A stretch of 64,000 nt of DNA from Paragemmobacter amnigenus (GCF_009908265.2 NZ_JAAATX020000014.1:1-64000); one strand, 5' to 3'. Positions 32,719-41,349 are shown, numbered from the stretch's first letter. Made by a program: numbers and translations. The notes: a model not told the origin generated them from the letters alone.

Positions 32719-33918
32719 ATGGGCGTTGTGGAAGTTCTGGATCCGGTTGCACCGACGCGGGCTGGTGGCTGGAAAGTGGATGTGAGCCGGGGTGAGCGGA
32801 ACGGGCGAGTGTCGTCCGAATGGTTCAACCGGCCGGATGACGAGCGGTATCTGTCGCTCGACGATCTCTGGGCCAATGTGAAGAGCCGCTCCGAGCGCAG
32901 CCGCAGCAGGGTGGTGCAGACGGTCGACATCCGAGTCGAGGCGGCGCGCGACAACCCCGAACGGTTGCACCTGATGCTGCCGAAAGCGCACGAGCCGGTT
33001 GCACCCACGCACTGGGCCTTCGGCCAGCTTGCCAGCATCGTCGGCGCTCCGGCCTCCTACCTGCGGCAGTTGCCCGCGCCGCTGGCGGGGATCAACCTGC
33101 AGTATGGCCTGACCAATCACCGCGCAGAGCAGGTGAAAACCTTCGAGACGGAAGACGGCCGCACCGAACTGCGCGCCGTGACCGGTCCTGACTATGGCCG
33201 CATCCATGACCATGAGTTAGTCGAGGCCGTGCAGCGCATCGCGGGCAATGGCACGGGCGACACGCGCTGGAAGGTGCCGGGCGTGCTCGACTGGTCGACC
33301 GGGGTCTACAACCCTGATGTAGAGATCAGCCGCGACACGACCACCCTCTATGCCTCGGATCGCGATGTTTTCCTGTTCCTAGTCGACGATCACAACCCGA
33401 TCGAGGCGGGCCGGCTGCCGGACGGCTCCCCCGATCTCTACTTCCGGGGGTTCTACTGCTGGAACTCCGAGGTGGGGGCCAAGACCCTCGGCATGGCGAG
33501 CTTCTACCTTCGGGCCGTGTGCCAGAACCGCAACCTCTGGGGCGTCGAGGATTTCCAGGAGATCACCATCCGCCACTCGAAATACGCCGCTTCCCGCTTT
33601 GCCCATGAGGCGGCCCCGGCCCTGACGCGGTTCGCCAATTCCTCGCCGCAGGGGTTCGTGAACGGTATCAAGGCGGCGCGGCAGCAGATCGTGGCACGGA
33701 CAGATGAGGATCGGGATGACTTCCTGCGGAAGCGTGGCTTCTCGAAGGCCGAATCCGGAAAGATCATCGAGAAGGTGCTGATGGAAGAGGGCCGCCCGCC
33801 CGAAAGCATCTTCGACTTCGTGCAGGGCATCACACGGCTAGCACGCGACAAAACCCAGCAGGATGCCCGCCTCGACATGGAAGGGCGGGCCAAGAAGCTC
33901 CTCGACCGGGTCGGCTGA
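32719..33918 (+). CDS. DUF932 plasmid protein
   Basis: A 399-residue soluble protein of the DUF932 family, which is common on plasmids and phages. The hallmark segments are visible: SYLRQLPAPLAGINLQYGL, VTGPDYGRIHDHELVEAV, LYASDRDVFLFLVDD, YFRGFYCWNSEVGAKTLG and CQNRNLWGVEDFQE. The molecular role of the family is not established, though it is often found with radC and ssb, as here. A hairpin terminator follows, and its leader is shared with the ParB-like gene. Confidence 0.85.
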   Translation: MGVVEVLDPVAPTRAGGWKVDVSRGERNGRVSSEWFNRPDDERYLSLDDLWANVKSRSERSRSRVVQTVDIRVEAARDNPERLHLMLPKAHEPVAPTHWAFGQLASIVGAPASYLRQLPAPLAGINLQYGLTNHRAEQVKTFETEDGRTELRAVTGPDYGRIHDHELVEAVQRIAGNGTGDTRWKVPGVLDWSTGVYNPDVEISRDTTTLYASDRDVFLFLVDDHNPIEAGRLPDGSPDLYFRGFYCWNSEVGAKTLGMASFYLRAVCQNRNLWGVEDFQEITIRHSKYAASRFAHEAAPALTRFANSSPQGFVNGIKAARQQIVARTDEDRDDFLRKRGFSKAESGKIIEKVLMEEGRPPESIFDFVQGITRLARDKTQQDARLDMEGRAKKLLDRVG

Positions 33919-33934
33919 CGCCGGGCCCGAAAAC

Positions 33935-33961
33935 GCGACCGCTCGCACGCGCGGCGGTCGC
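33935..33961 (+). terminator. Hairpin terminator after the DUF932 gene
   Basis: GCGACCGC (33935-33942) and GCGGTCGC (33954-33961) form a perfect 8-bp stem with an 11-base loop, followed by CCCCTTTCCCTT. Confidence 0.6.
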
Positions 33962-34020
33962 GCCCCTTTCCCTTCCAGCAGCACGCCACTGGCTCCGCCC
34001 CGAAAGGGTAGGGGGCTTCG

Positions 34021-34407
34021 ATGTGCGCAATCAGCGAGACACCCATGACCCCCCACGAAGAAACCATCGTCCTCGAGGCCCGTGACATCCTCGGCCGCTA
34101 CCTCAGCCAGAACCCGGTCATCGGCAGTTGGCAGGCGCTGATGGACTATTGCGCGCTGACCGTCCGCGGCCCGATCGAACGCTTCCACGTCCTCTACCTC
34201 GACCGCAAGAACCGCATCATCTCCGATGAGCTCTTGTCGACCGGCACGGTCGATCACGTTCCGGTCTACCCGCGCGAGGTGATCAAGCAGGCGCTGATGC
34301 TGAATGCCAGCGCCCTGATCCTGATCCACAATCACCCGTCAGGCGATCCCACACCGTCGGAATGTCCGGCATCACCACCCACGGAACAGTTTGGCGTGAT
34401 TGCGTAG
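34021..34407 (+). pseudogene. radC: RadC/JAB-domain protein truncated by an insertion sequence
   Basis: Authentic RadC sequence runs from ATG 34021 to about 34362: the segment ERFHVLYLDRKNRIISDELL is followed by the JAMM metal motif HNHPSGDPTPS. The frame then enters the IS left end (codons ECPASPPTEQFGVIA) and stops at 34407. The essential Asp that normally follows the HNHPSGDPTPS motif and the last 40 or so residues are lost, so the metal centre is incomplete. The missing part is not found on the other side of the IS. RadC-like proteins are frequent plasmid genes next to DUF932 proteins. Confidence 0.85.
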
Positions 34408-34437
34408 CGGAGGGTTTGTGGCTCATCTTGACCCCAG

Positions 34438-34824
34438 TTGGAGTTTAAGATGATGAAGAAACCGGTGACGACCAAGGCCCCTGCCGAGCAGGTCGTGAAA
34501 GACATCCGGCGCGCGACGCGCAAGTTGCATTCGTCCGAGGAGAAGATCCGGATCGTTCTGTCCGGCCTTCGTGGCGAGGATAGCATTGCTGAGCTTTGCC
34601 GCAAGGAAGGCATAGCTCAGAGCCTGTATTACAGTTGGTCAAAGGAGTTTCTTGAGGCCGGCAAGAAGCGGCTGGCTGGTGATACTTCTCGTCAGGCCAA
34701 CACCGGCGAAGTGAAGGGCCTGCGCGCCGAGGCTTTGGCGCTGAAGGAACTGGTGGCCGATCTGAGCCTCGAAAACCGCCTGCTCAAAAAAAACATGACC
34801 GGGGCTGGGGGAGAAGGCGAATGA
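34438..34824 (+). CDS. IS3-family transposase OrfA
   Basis: A 128-residue helix-turn-helix protein (RIVLSGLRGEDSIAELCRKEG with IAQSLYYSWSKEFLEAGKKR) ending in a leucine-rich coiled coil (LKELVADLSLENRLLKKN). It binds the IS ends. Near its 3' end an A8 run (about 34787-34794) is a likely slippery site for the -1 frameshift that gives the OrfAB fusion transposase. Confidence 0.88.
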   Translation: MEFKMMKKPVTTKAPAEQVVKDIRRATRKLHSSEEKIRIVLSGLRGEDSIAELCRKEGIAQSLYYSWSKEFLEAGKKRLAGDTSRQANTGEVKGLRAEALALKELVADLSLENRLLKKNMTGAGGEGE

Positions 34825-35801
34825 GGTATCCCGCCGCTGAGAAGCTTGAGATCATCCGGCTGGTGGAGCAGTCGCATCTGTCGGTCCGGCGCACCCTTGC
34901 CAAGATCGGCATCCCGCCCACCACGTTCTACCGGTGGTATGACCGCTTCGTCGAACACGGGCCGGAGGGGTTGGAAGACCGCCCTTCACGGCCTTCCCGG
35001 GTCTGGAACCGCATCCCTGAGGCCGTGCGGGACCAGATCGTGGACTTGGCGCTGGAAGAGCCGGAGCTGTCGCCGCGCGAATTGGCAGTCCGGTTCACTG
35101 ACACAGAAAAGTATTTTGTGTCAGAGGCTTCCGTATACCGCTTGCTCAAAGCGCACGACCTCATCACCAGCCCAGCCTATATCGTCATCAAGGCGGCAGA
35201 TGAGTTCAAGGACAAGACGACGGCGCCAAACCAGATGTGGCAAACCGACTTCACCTACCTCAAGGTCATCGGCTGGGGCTGGTTTTACCTTTCTACGATC
35301 CTCGATGACTACTCGCGCTACGTCGTCGGCTGGAAGCTCTGTGGCAACATGCGGGCCGAGGATGTCACCGACACGCTCGACATCGCCCTGACCGCGTCCG
35401 GCTGCAGCAGCGCAAAAGTTCTGCACAAACCCCGGCTTCTCAGCGATAACGGCTCGTCCTACATCGCAGAGGGTCTGGCCAGATACCTCGAGGATAAAGG
35501 CATGAAACATGTCCGCGGCGCCCCGATGCATCCCCAGACTCAGGGCAAGATCGAACGATGGCACCAGACCCTCAAGAACCGCATCCTGCTCGAAAACTAC
35601 TTCCTCGAAGGCCAGCTTGAGGCTGCCATCGCCGCCTTCATCGAGCACTACAACAACCACCGCTACCACGAGAGCATCGGCAACCTGACCCCGGCTGACG
35701 TCTACTTTGGCCGAGGCGAAAACATCCTAGCCGAAAGGAGGCGCATCAAACACCAAACCATCCAAAACCGTCGCTTGAACCATCAGCGTCAAGCGGCATA
35801 G
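34821..35801 (+). CDS. IS3-family transposase OrfB (DDE integrase domain)
   Basis: A 326-residue rve-type integrase overlapping orfA by 4 bp (ATGA). The N-terminal helix-turn-helix (LSVRRTLAKIGIPPTTFYRW) is followed by the catalytic triad: Asp in WQTDFTYL (about 141), Asp in LLSDNGSSYIA (about 208) and Glu in GKIERWHQTLK (about 244). All three residues are intact, so the element may still be active. Confidence 0.9.
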   Translation: MRYPAAEKLEIIRLVEQSHLSVRRTLAKIGIPPTTFYRWYDRFVEHGPEGLEDRPSRPSRVWNRIPEAVRDQIVDLALEEPELSPRELAVRFTDTEKYFVSEASVYRLLKAHDLITSPAYIVIKAADEFKDKTTAPNQMWQTDFTYLKVIGWGWFYLSTILDDYSRYVVGWKLCGNMRAEDVTDTLDIALTASGCSSAKVLHKPRLLSDNGSSYIAEGLARYLEDKGMKHVRGAPMHPQTQGKIERWHQTLKNRILLENYFLEGQLEAAIAAFIEHYNNHRYHESIGNLTPADVYFGRGENILAERRRIKHQTIQNRRLNHQRQAA

Positions 35802-35837
35802 CCTGAATCCGATGAGCCAATGACCTCCGCTCCAAAA

Positions 35838-37088
35838 TCAGGCCGCCTGTTCCAAATCATTCGACGACGGACACTGAACATGCAGATGCGCCTCCGGCTC
35901 CTCGATCAGCACGAGTTGCAGGGGTTCGATGCCACGATCGTCCGGGGTCACCACCTGTGATTTGAACTTGCCTACCTGCATCCAGTCATCGCGGAAACGC
36001 ATGAGCTGAAACACCATGGAGATCAGGTTCTGGAAGCCCAAGCCATTGTAGCTTTCGGGCAGCTTCACCCCGGACTTGTCGCCGGAAAGATCGTACTGCA
36101 CAGCCGCTGGGTGATCGAGCCCGTCAATGGGCTTGACCTGCGTGGAAATGGATAGTTTTGGATTGTTGAGTCCGCCGGGATAGCCGAGTGCTTCCAGCTC
36201 CTCAATGGCATTGGCAAAGCCAACCTTGAGGCGGGCATTGAAGGTGGTCTCAGCATCATGAATCGCTTCCAGCGCCTTGACGTCGTCCGGCGTGGGGTCC
36301 TTTTCGGGGTCAATATGTTTGCGAAAGTAGGGCTGTATTTGGCTGGCGATCTTACGGCTGGCTGCGTTCATCGACTCATCGTCGTCGCCACTACTGTCCC
36401 CCGCATCTGCGAAACCGCGTTGCGCGTTGATCTCTCGAATGTGGATGAGGCCAGCAAATGGATTCGCACCGATCCCCTCAGACAAGGGCGGCAGTGGATG
36501 CGGCTCCACCGGCCCTGTCATAGCGAAGTTCGCAGGATCCAAAAGATAAGCATTGAGCTCGAACAGGTCCCTTAGGCGCTTGTCCAGGAATTCCCGCATG
36601 TCGCGTGGCCAAAGCGCGAACCCACTCGCCGTTGCGCCGCCGGGTTGCAGCTTCTGAGCAGCCTCTCGCGCGGCCAGGTATTGCGCTTTGATGTCTACCC
36701 CCTTCTTTGGCTCAACGCGCAGGCGCACCCCGAGCAGGCCGCCAGTCCATGTAAGTGTGGGGATCAGATGCGCGACATGGTGGAACTCTGACGTGTCGGC
36801 ATGGAGCCAGACGTCGAGGAACGGAAGTTGTGCCAAGAGCGGGCTGAGATCCGCCTCGGCCTCATGTGTCCAGGCTTCCGCTATTTGTTCGATCGCGGCC
36901 CAGTTGGAGGCGGTAACATCGCGCGTGTCGATGCCACCGCGATCCTTGAGGAATTTGCGCAGCGCCTTCATGGCCGATGTCTTGCCGCTATTGTTGGCCC
37001 CAACGAGCAGAGTCTGCTTGTCTGACAGGTCCAAACGGGCGCGCCGCAATTTGCGAAAATTGAAGACTTCAATGCGTGTGAGTTTCAT
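35838..37088 (-). pseudogene. OLD-family-like AAA ATPase, C-terminus removed at the IS junction
   Basis: Starts at ATG 37088 (MKLTRIEVFNFRKLRRARL). The ATPase domain has an intact Walker A LVGANNSGKTSAMKAL (about 27-42), and the frame continues to the Walker B region LVLIEEPEAHLHVQ (about 395-408). After that it crosses into the IS (35873) and stops at 35838 with an unrelated tail. The C-terminal TOPRIM nuclease expected in OLD or Gabija-like proteins is absent, and no second gene remains. It is probably a dead fragment of an anti-phage or DNA-processing system. Whether the family was OLD, GajA or an abortive-infection type cannot be decided from this half. Confidence 0.75.
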
Positions 37089-37491
37089 AATATTGGTGCT
37101 CCCTCGCAGGAATTGCTGCGCTAGTGTCAGCATACATTCTTGTTCTGCGGGTTTGTAGCCGCGCTCAACCGTCAGGGTTCCTGACAGTCTGCATGGGTCT
37201 GGTTATTCGCTTCGCGGACTCATAGGGCAAGGTGGAAGTCGCACAGTGGGTAGTGGGCTGTCATCGATCTTGAGGCGCAACGCCGGAAGCCTTGGTGTCT
37301 AGTCTTTTGGTCGCACCCGTCGTCTGGGTTGCTGCCTCCTGAATGCCCAATTCCTCTTATGCGTTTGCAGCGAATGACCACTTGCCGCCCGCCGCGGCGA
37401 TATAGATTACATAATCAAAATTATGCGTCATAGCTTTGTAGCCGCAAAGTAGAACTGTCGCACACGCCCTTCTCGCCACGGCGCACCTCAG
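37089..37491. other. Intergenic stretch containing the dif-like site
   Basis: No gene is apparent in these 403 bp. A short hairpin-like sequence TCAGGGTTCCTGA lies near 37175-37187. The only other notable object is the AT-rich dif-like site at 37404-37431. Confidence 0.4.
37404..37431 (-). other. dif-like / pdif XerC-XerD site
   Basis: On the minus strand, ATGACGCATAA (XerC-like arm), six bases TTTTGA, then TTATGTAATCT (XerD-like arm). This matches the 11-6-11 layout of dif, with CGCATAA and TTATGT at the inner edges. The outer XerD positions deviate. It is an AT-rich island in GC-rich DNA, 60 bp from the toxin gene end. Confidence 0.5.
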
Positions 37492-37824
37492 TCATCCGCT
37501 GAAGGACTTCCTCGCTTCGCCTTCGGTCATCCAGTCCTGCCCACCGAAGGCAATGAGTGCGACGAAGACGCAGTTCTTGTTGAGATCGGCGCGGAACACG
37601 ACGGTTAGACGATGGCCGCGTCCACCATGACGGACCAGCCATCCGTCCAGCGGTGGCGCCAAGCGAACGCCTGACATCGGGTTGGCAGAGATGTCGGCAA
37701 TCAGGTCGTCGACCTCATCAAGGCGCCTGCCGGCGGCGTCGAAGTCTCCGCCGGTGACGTCGACGATGTGATCCACCAACGCGGCAAGGTCTTGGTCTAC
37801 CAAGGGATGTCGAACGATGCGCAT
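37492..37824 (-). CDS. RelE/ParE-family toxin
   Basis: A 110-residue ParE-type protein: N-terminal MRIVRHPLVDQDLAALVDHI, central DEVDDLIADISANPMSGVRL, then WLVRHGGRGHRLTVVFR with the basic residues typical of the fold. It is encoded directly after the antitoxin with a TGATG overlap. It should act on gyrase (ParE) or on ribosome-bound mRNA (RelE); the sequence leans toward ParE. The pair would stabilise the plasmid. Confidence 0.82.
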   Translation of the reverse strand: MRIVRHPLVDQDLAALVDHIVDVTGGDFDAAGRRLDEVDDLIADISANPMSGVRLAPPLDGWLVRHGGRGHRLTVVFRADLNKNCVFVALIAFGGQDWMTEGEARKSFSG

Positions 37825-38117
37825 CAGGCAGTGGTGCCACCGGCAGCCTTTGCAAGTCGAGCAAGATGCGCGCGCGCGCCTGACGTGATGCTTTCGCCCG
37901 TTCGAACGGGTTCCCAGGTATCAGGGGGAAGCGCGAGGCGCCGCTGGACTTCGGCTTCAAAGAGAAGACGCTCCCGCTCCCGCGCTGCCCGCGCGCGTGC
38001 CATCTCGCCAGAGACCGCAGCGCTTATGTTCGGATACTCGCCGCTCTCGACCAGCTCTCGGGCGAAGTTGAAAGCTGCATCCGTGAAGCTGACACTCTGT
38101 TTGTGTACGCCCATCAT
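37824..38117 (-). CDS. ParD/CopG-type antitoxin
   Basis: A 97-residue protein (start 38117 or the adjacent ATG at 38114, GGAG upstream). Its N-terminal ribbon-helix-helix (SVSFTDAAFNFARELVESGEYPNISAAVSGE, read in parts) is the DNA-binding antitoxin fold. The tail (LALPPDTWEPVRTGE) would wrap the toxin. The overlapping stop and start with the toxin gene and the order antitoxin-toxin confirm a type II system. Confidence 0.82.
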   Translation of the reverse strand: MMGVHKQSVSFTDAAFNFARELVESGEYPNISAAVSGEMARARAARERERLLFEAEVQRRLALPPDTWEPVRTGESITSGARAHLARLAKAAGGTTA

Positions 38118-38388
38118 CGTCTCCGTCGGTAGTCCATTGGAGCACCATAGCCTTCCCGCTGAATGTTTTCAACAATTGGAAGCGGGCAAGGGTCTGGATG
38201 TCATGGCTGAGCGATAGACGCAGAATCTATAGCTCACGAGGGACGACCGGCAGACGATCCTTGCCGGACGAGTTGTGCAATGCCGAGTGCTGCCGCGCTT
38301 CTTCGCCGATCACGGCGCCGCGTGTTGCCCTTTCGTTTCGCTTCTGGTCCAGTCATGCAGCACGACGTTGAGCTAAGGCGGCACCAAG

Positions 38389-38751
38389 ATGAATACCCCA
38401 AATGGCGACCTCGACCGTTGGCCGGACCCGGCCGTCGCAAACGCTCGCCGCAGCGTCTTCGCGCAGGACCTTGTCGTCGAAGGTGATGCCACCTCCAATG
38501 GACCGATCGAGGTCCAAGGCAATGTCGTTGGCTCACTGCGGGCGCCGGAGATCACCGTGGCTGGTTCAGGTCGTGTTGAAGGTTCCGTGGTCGCCCACGA
38601 CCTCGTCGTGCTCGGGGTGGTTTCCGGCAGGGTCTCAGCGCGAAACGTTCAGCTCGCACCGAGTGCGGTCGTGCAGGCCGACGTCACCCATGAGCAGATC
38701 GCCATCGAGGCCGGTGCCGAGCTGGAGGGCAGGCTTCAGCGTAAGGCCTGA
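38389..38751 (+). CDS. Bactofilin-family protein
   Basis: A 120-residue protein whose core (about 20-115) is the repetitive beta-helix of bactofilins: VFAQDLVVEGDATSNGPIEV, GNVVGSLRAPEITVAGSG, VEGSVVAHDLVVLGVVSG, ARNVQLAPSAVVQADV. There are short unstructured tails on both sides. Bactofilins polymerise into filaments that scaffold cell-wall enzymes, and some bind ParA/ParB proteins. A plasmid copy may have been co-opted for partition or may be cargo. Confidence 0.85.
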   Translation: MNTPNGDLDRWPDPAVANARRSVFAQDLVVEGDATSNGPIEVQGNVVGSLRAPEITVAGSGRVEGSVVAHDLVVLGVVSGRVSARNVQLAPSAVVQADVTHEQIAIEAGAELEGRLQRKA

Positions 38752-38757
38752 CAGATC

Positions 38758-39072
38758 TCACACCACAAGGTCTGGCGGCAGCATTTGGCCAGCAGGCAGA
38801 TAGCCCCGCCGCATCTTCTGTCGAAGAGTTTGAGATGCCGCCCTCTCCGCTTCTTCCACGGTGGCGCAAGTCTCGAGTCTTGTCCGTCCGTGCGTTCCGA
38901 TCCGGCCCCAGGTCCGCAAGACGGAGACGTCTCCGAACAGCGTCGCCGCAACATCGATGCAGTAGAATCGCGCCATCTTGTGCTCAGGGTCGATGCGGTG
39001 CAGATGTGCCAGAGCCAAGGCGGTCCTCCTCTGCACAGACTCCGCCTTATTGCTCTCCAAGTCTAATTGCAT
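38758..39072 (-). CDS. WGR-domain protein
   Basis: A 104-residue protein. The WGR domain occupies about residues 30-95: KMARFYCIDVAATLFGDVSVLRTWGRIGTHGRTRLETCAT (in pieces), including the TWGRIGT motif that names it. WGR domains bind nucleic acids in PARP proteins and also occur alone in bacteria, often on plasmids. Its 3' end faces the bactofilin gene, seven bp away. Function unproven. Confidence 0.82.
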   Translation of the reverse strand: MQLDLESNKAESVQRRTALALAHLHRIDPEHKMARFYCIDVAATLFGDVSVLRTWGRIGTHGRTRLETCATVEEAERAASQTLRQKMRRGYLPAGQMLPPDLVV

Positions 39073-39114
39073 TTCTGAATCGATCCGGGCGGTCCGATTC
39101 AGAAAGCTGATGGG

Positions 39115-39324
39115 TCATGGTGACGGATCGCCCGGTGTTCCCTCGACAACCTCGACCCAGAGGACGCCACGCAGGCTTTCTTCCGGGACCAGCCACACGG
39201 TCCTGAACCGGCCATTCACGGTGCGGTGCCGTTCTGCAACGAGTTCCCGGTCTCCGCGGTCGATCCGCCACAGGCGACGATCGATGGTCGGGCTTTTGGA
39301 GCTGCTTCTAGCGACCTCTTCCAT
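39115..39324 (-). CDS. Small hypothetical protein (69 residues)
   Basis: A 69-residue basic protein with no recognised domain, called because a consensus AGGAGG lies five bases before its ATG at 39324 and it ends 42 bp before the WGR gene in the same direction. The sequence WRIDRGDRELVAERHRTVNG with FRTVWLVPEESLRGVLWVEV looks folded, with alternating strands. It probably forms an operon with the WGR gene. Confidence 0.5.
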   Translation of the reverse strand: MEEVARSSSKSPTIDRRLWRIDRGDRELVAERHRTVNGRFRTVWLVPEESLRGVLWVEVVEGTPGDPSP

Positions 39325-39448
39325 ACCGGCCTCCTGTCATCCGTTGACGGCTAGCGGTCATGGACATGAACTCTGTCAGAACATATCTAACGACATCAGA
39401 AGTGGTGCTTTGCTGTCGCCACGCGAACCACGAAAGGCTTTCCTGTCG

Positions 39449-39874
39449 ATGCATGTTCTGTCCCCCGTTCTGGCTGTTTCCGCGCTTGCGGCGATGTCTG
39501 TTCCCGTCCACGCGCTCGACGCCTGGACGATAGGTGTCGAACGTGGCCTGCCGACCTACGCGCTCACCAGCGAAGCGGGTGAGGTGCGGCTTGTCTGCGA
39601 TCCGGATCGCGTCTTTGGGCCAACGCCCAACGGCGCGTTCGTGGTTCGCTTTGTCAAAGACGCCGCACCGGACATGGTCGTCGTTCTCGCAAAGTCGGGC
39701 GAACAGGCCCGCCTGCCGGTCAACAACGGCATCGCCGCACAGGCATCGGTTGACGCAGCGGACTGGTCGAAAATGGTGGCTACCTTCCGCTCGGGCGGCG
39801 AGTTCGCGCTCGTTACAAGCGCCGACAGTCTGACCTTCGAGACAGCGCCGCTGCCCGATCTTGCCTGCGAGTAA
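39449..39874 (+). CDS. Exported hypothetical protein (141 residues)
   Basis: Starts at ATG 39449 behind AAAGG. It has a signal peptide (residues 1-22, LSPVLAVSALAAMSVPVHA then LDAW), so it is periplasmic or secreted. The mature part is beta-rich (YALTSEAGEVRLVCDPDRVF, MVVVLAKSGEQARLPV, FALVTSADSLTFETAPL) and carries two Cys (in LVCDP and the terminal LACE) that could form a disulphide. No family is recognised. Confidence 0.65.
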   Translation: MHVLSPVLAVSALAAMSVPVHALDAWTIGVERGLPTYALTSEAGEVRLVCDPDRVFGPTPNGAFVVRFVKDAAPDMVVVLAKSGEQARLPVNNGIAAQASVDAADWSKMVATFRSGGEFALVTSADSLTFETAPLPDLACE

Positions 39875-39913
39875 CCGGAGGCAGTTCATCGAATTCTGTT
39901 GCATTGTCCGGGT

Positions 39914-40588
39914 CTATCTGACGCGTCGCGCCTCGATCAGCAGCGACGCAATCGCGGCGAGGAAGGCACCAACGATCGTCGCCCGGGCCTCGATCAGCCA
40001 AGGGTCATCAAGTGCCGCATGCATAGCCCGGATAGCGGAGCTTTGGGCGTAGACGGTCATCGGTTCGCCGACCGCCATGTCCGATGCTGCCATGGCAAAG
40101 ATGCGCCTCGCCTCATCGACATGCGGCGCAAGATCATCTTCCGCCAAGAGCCGCCGCAGTTCGGCCCGGGCTTCCTTGGCAAAGGCGCGCAGCATGTAGG
40201 CTGGGGTCACGTCGCCCGCGCCAGGGATCTGCTCAAGCTGCTTCTCGATTGCCAGCGGCAGCCGAAAGAGGACCACCAGCTTCTCTTTCCGGGGCCTCGC
40301 CAACCCACTGGCAGCACATTCGGGCGGCGAAGCGGGGGACTGCGGCCGACCACTCTCCCCTTCCCTCTTCCCGGCAAACTCCGGGTCGGCCAAGTGCTCC
40401 GTCGTCATGTCGGGAAGCTGGGCCTTGCCGCACTCGACATTTCCTCCCTGCTCCGGCGCACGCCGTTCGGCAAGAATGCGCGACTGCACCTCGCGCGATG
40501 ACCGCAACCGTGCGGCGGAGTTCTGCAGACCTGGTTCTTCCGCTGCCGGGGAGGGTGCGACACGTGCAGGAAGGCGGAAACGGCTCAT
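39914..40588 (-). CDS. VirC2-like conjugation accessory protein
   Basis: A 224-residue protein whose ATG (40588) overlaps the stop of the VirC1-like gene (ATGA). The first 100 residues are basic, Pro/Ala-rich and unstructured. The C-terminal half begins KEKLVVLFRLPLAIEKQLEQ and continues with TPAYMLRAFAKEARAELRRLL, a ribbon-helix-helix-like arrangement similar to the DNA-binding region of VirC2. It is assigned mainly by gene order (virC1-virC2 facing the oriT candidate); sequence similarity by eye is weak. Confidence 0.5.
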   Translation of the reverse strand: MSRFRLPARVAPSPAAEEPGLQNSAARLRSSREVQSRILAERRAPEQGGNVECGKAQLPDMTTEHLADPEFAGKREGESGRPQSPASPPECAASGLARPRKEKLVVLFRLPLAIEKQLEQIPGAGDVTPAYMLRAFAKEARAELRRLLAEDDLAPHVDEARRIFAMAASDMAVGEPMTVYAQSSAIRAMHAALDDPWLIEARATIVGAFLAAIASLLIEARRVR

Positions 40589-41349
40589 GCAGGGATCACC
40601 TCGTCGATCCCGGTCAGGACAAGTTCCGCAACTACAAGCTGGCGTGTGATGGCATCCGCCACCAGCCGACCGCCGGGTGCTTTGGCGTTGGCGCGGGCCG
40701 CCGGTCCAAGGGGGCCGTGATAGCCCAGTTGTTCGAGGATTCTCGAATGCGGAACGATCACGTCGAGATGGTCGAGACGCAGGATCTCTTGCAGCACGTC
40801 TTGGTCGCGCTTTGGCAGTTGAGCCATCCCCCCTTCCCGGGTTGCGGCGTCGATGATCTTCGGCCCCGCGTCCATGACGAGGACCCGGACCGCGGGGAAC
40901 CGCTCGCCCTCGGCAATCGAGGCGCGGAGGTCGTCCATCCAGAGGACGGCGCGATGGGTCATTTCCCATTCGGCGTAGACGGGGCGGGCTGGGATCAGCA
41001 CCAGATCGGAGATCAGGCAGAAGTCCTCGGTGTCGGTGTGGGTGCCAGGCCGGGTGTCGATCACGACGAGATCGACGCCGCGCGCTTCCTCGGCCTCGAG
41101 GAGCGACAGAAGCCCTTCAACACTTTCCGGTGGCGAGAGGATCGCCAGGCTCTCCGGCCAGTCGGGCTTTTGCGCACTCTCCCACGTGGCCAGTTCGAAA
41201 CTGTCGCGCCAACGGCCGAGTTGAGCGTTCACATCACCGTCGATCAGGGTGACGCTGCGCCCGAGGTTCAGTGCTGCAGATGCGAGAAGCATGGCGGTCG
41301 TGGTCTTGCCCGAGCCGCCCTTGGTCTGCACGATGGTAATGACTTGCAT
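40585..41349 (-). CDS. virC1: VirC1-like ParA-family ATPase
   Basis: A 254-residue protein from ATG 41349. The deviant Walker A QTKGGSGKTTTAML (residues about 7-20), LIDGDVNAQLGRWRDSF and the Walker B-like VVIDTRPGTHTDTED match VirC1-type ATPases rather than chromosomal ParA. VirC1 helps assemble the relaxosome at the cell pole and stimulates T-DNA processing. The gene is divergent from the mobilisation genes across a 967-bp non-coding region containing the oriT candidate. Confidence 0.75.
   Translation of the reverse strand: MQVITIVQTKGGSGKTTTAMLLASAALNLGRSVTLIDGDVNAQLGRWRDSFELATWESAQKPDWPESLAILSPPESVEGLLSLLEAEEARGVDLVVIDTRPGTHTDTEDFCLISDLVLIPARPVYAEWEMTHRAVLWMDDLRASIAEGERFPAVRVLVMDAGPKIIDAATREGGMAQLPKRDQDVLQEILRLDHLDVIVPHSRILEQLGYHGPLGPAARANAKAPGGRLVADAITRQLVVAELVLTGIDEVIPA

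Larger units (their letters stand above)
34363..35873 (+). mobile_element. IS3-family insertion sequence (about 1.51 kb)
   Basis: The ends were placed by imperfect terminal inverted repeats: TGTCCG at 34363 against CGGACA ending at 35873, with GGAACAG matched about 20 bp further in on both sides. The element holds orfA and orfB in the overlapping arrangement of IS3. No target-site duplication is visible (GAA before the left end, CTG after the right end). The left flank is radC in plus orientation and the right flank is an ATPase gene in minus orientation, both truncated at the junction. That suggests adjacent deletion or recombination after insertion. Confidence 0.8.

Noticed and set aside
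34358-35878. Target-site duplication for the IS3-family element
   Set aside because: Bases flanking the two ends (GAA and CTG) do not match in any 3-4 bp register, so no duplication is claimed.
35838-37088. Functional Gabija or OLD defence system
   Set aside because: The protein stops just after Walker B, the nuclease domain is missing and no GajB-like helicase is present; called a pseudogene.
38978-39448. Upstream extension of the exported protein frame
   Set aside because: The extension overlaps the WGR and 69-residue genes on the other strand. A clear signal peptide begins at ATG 39449.
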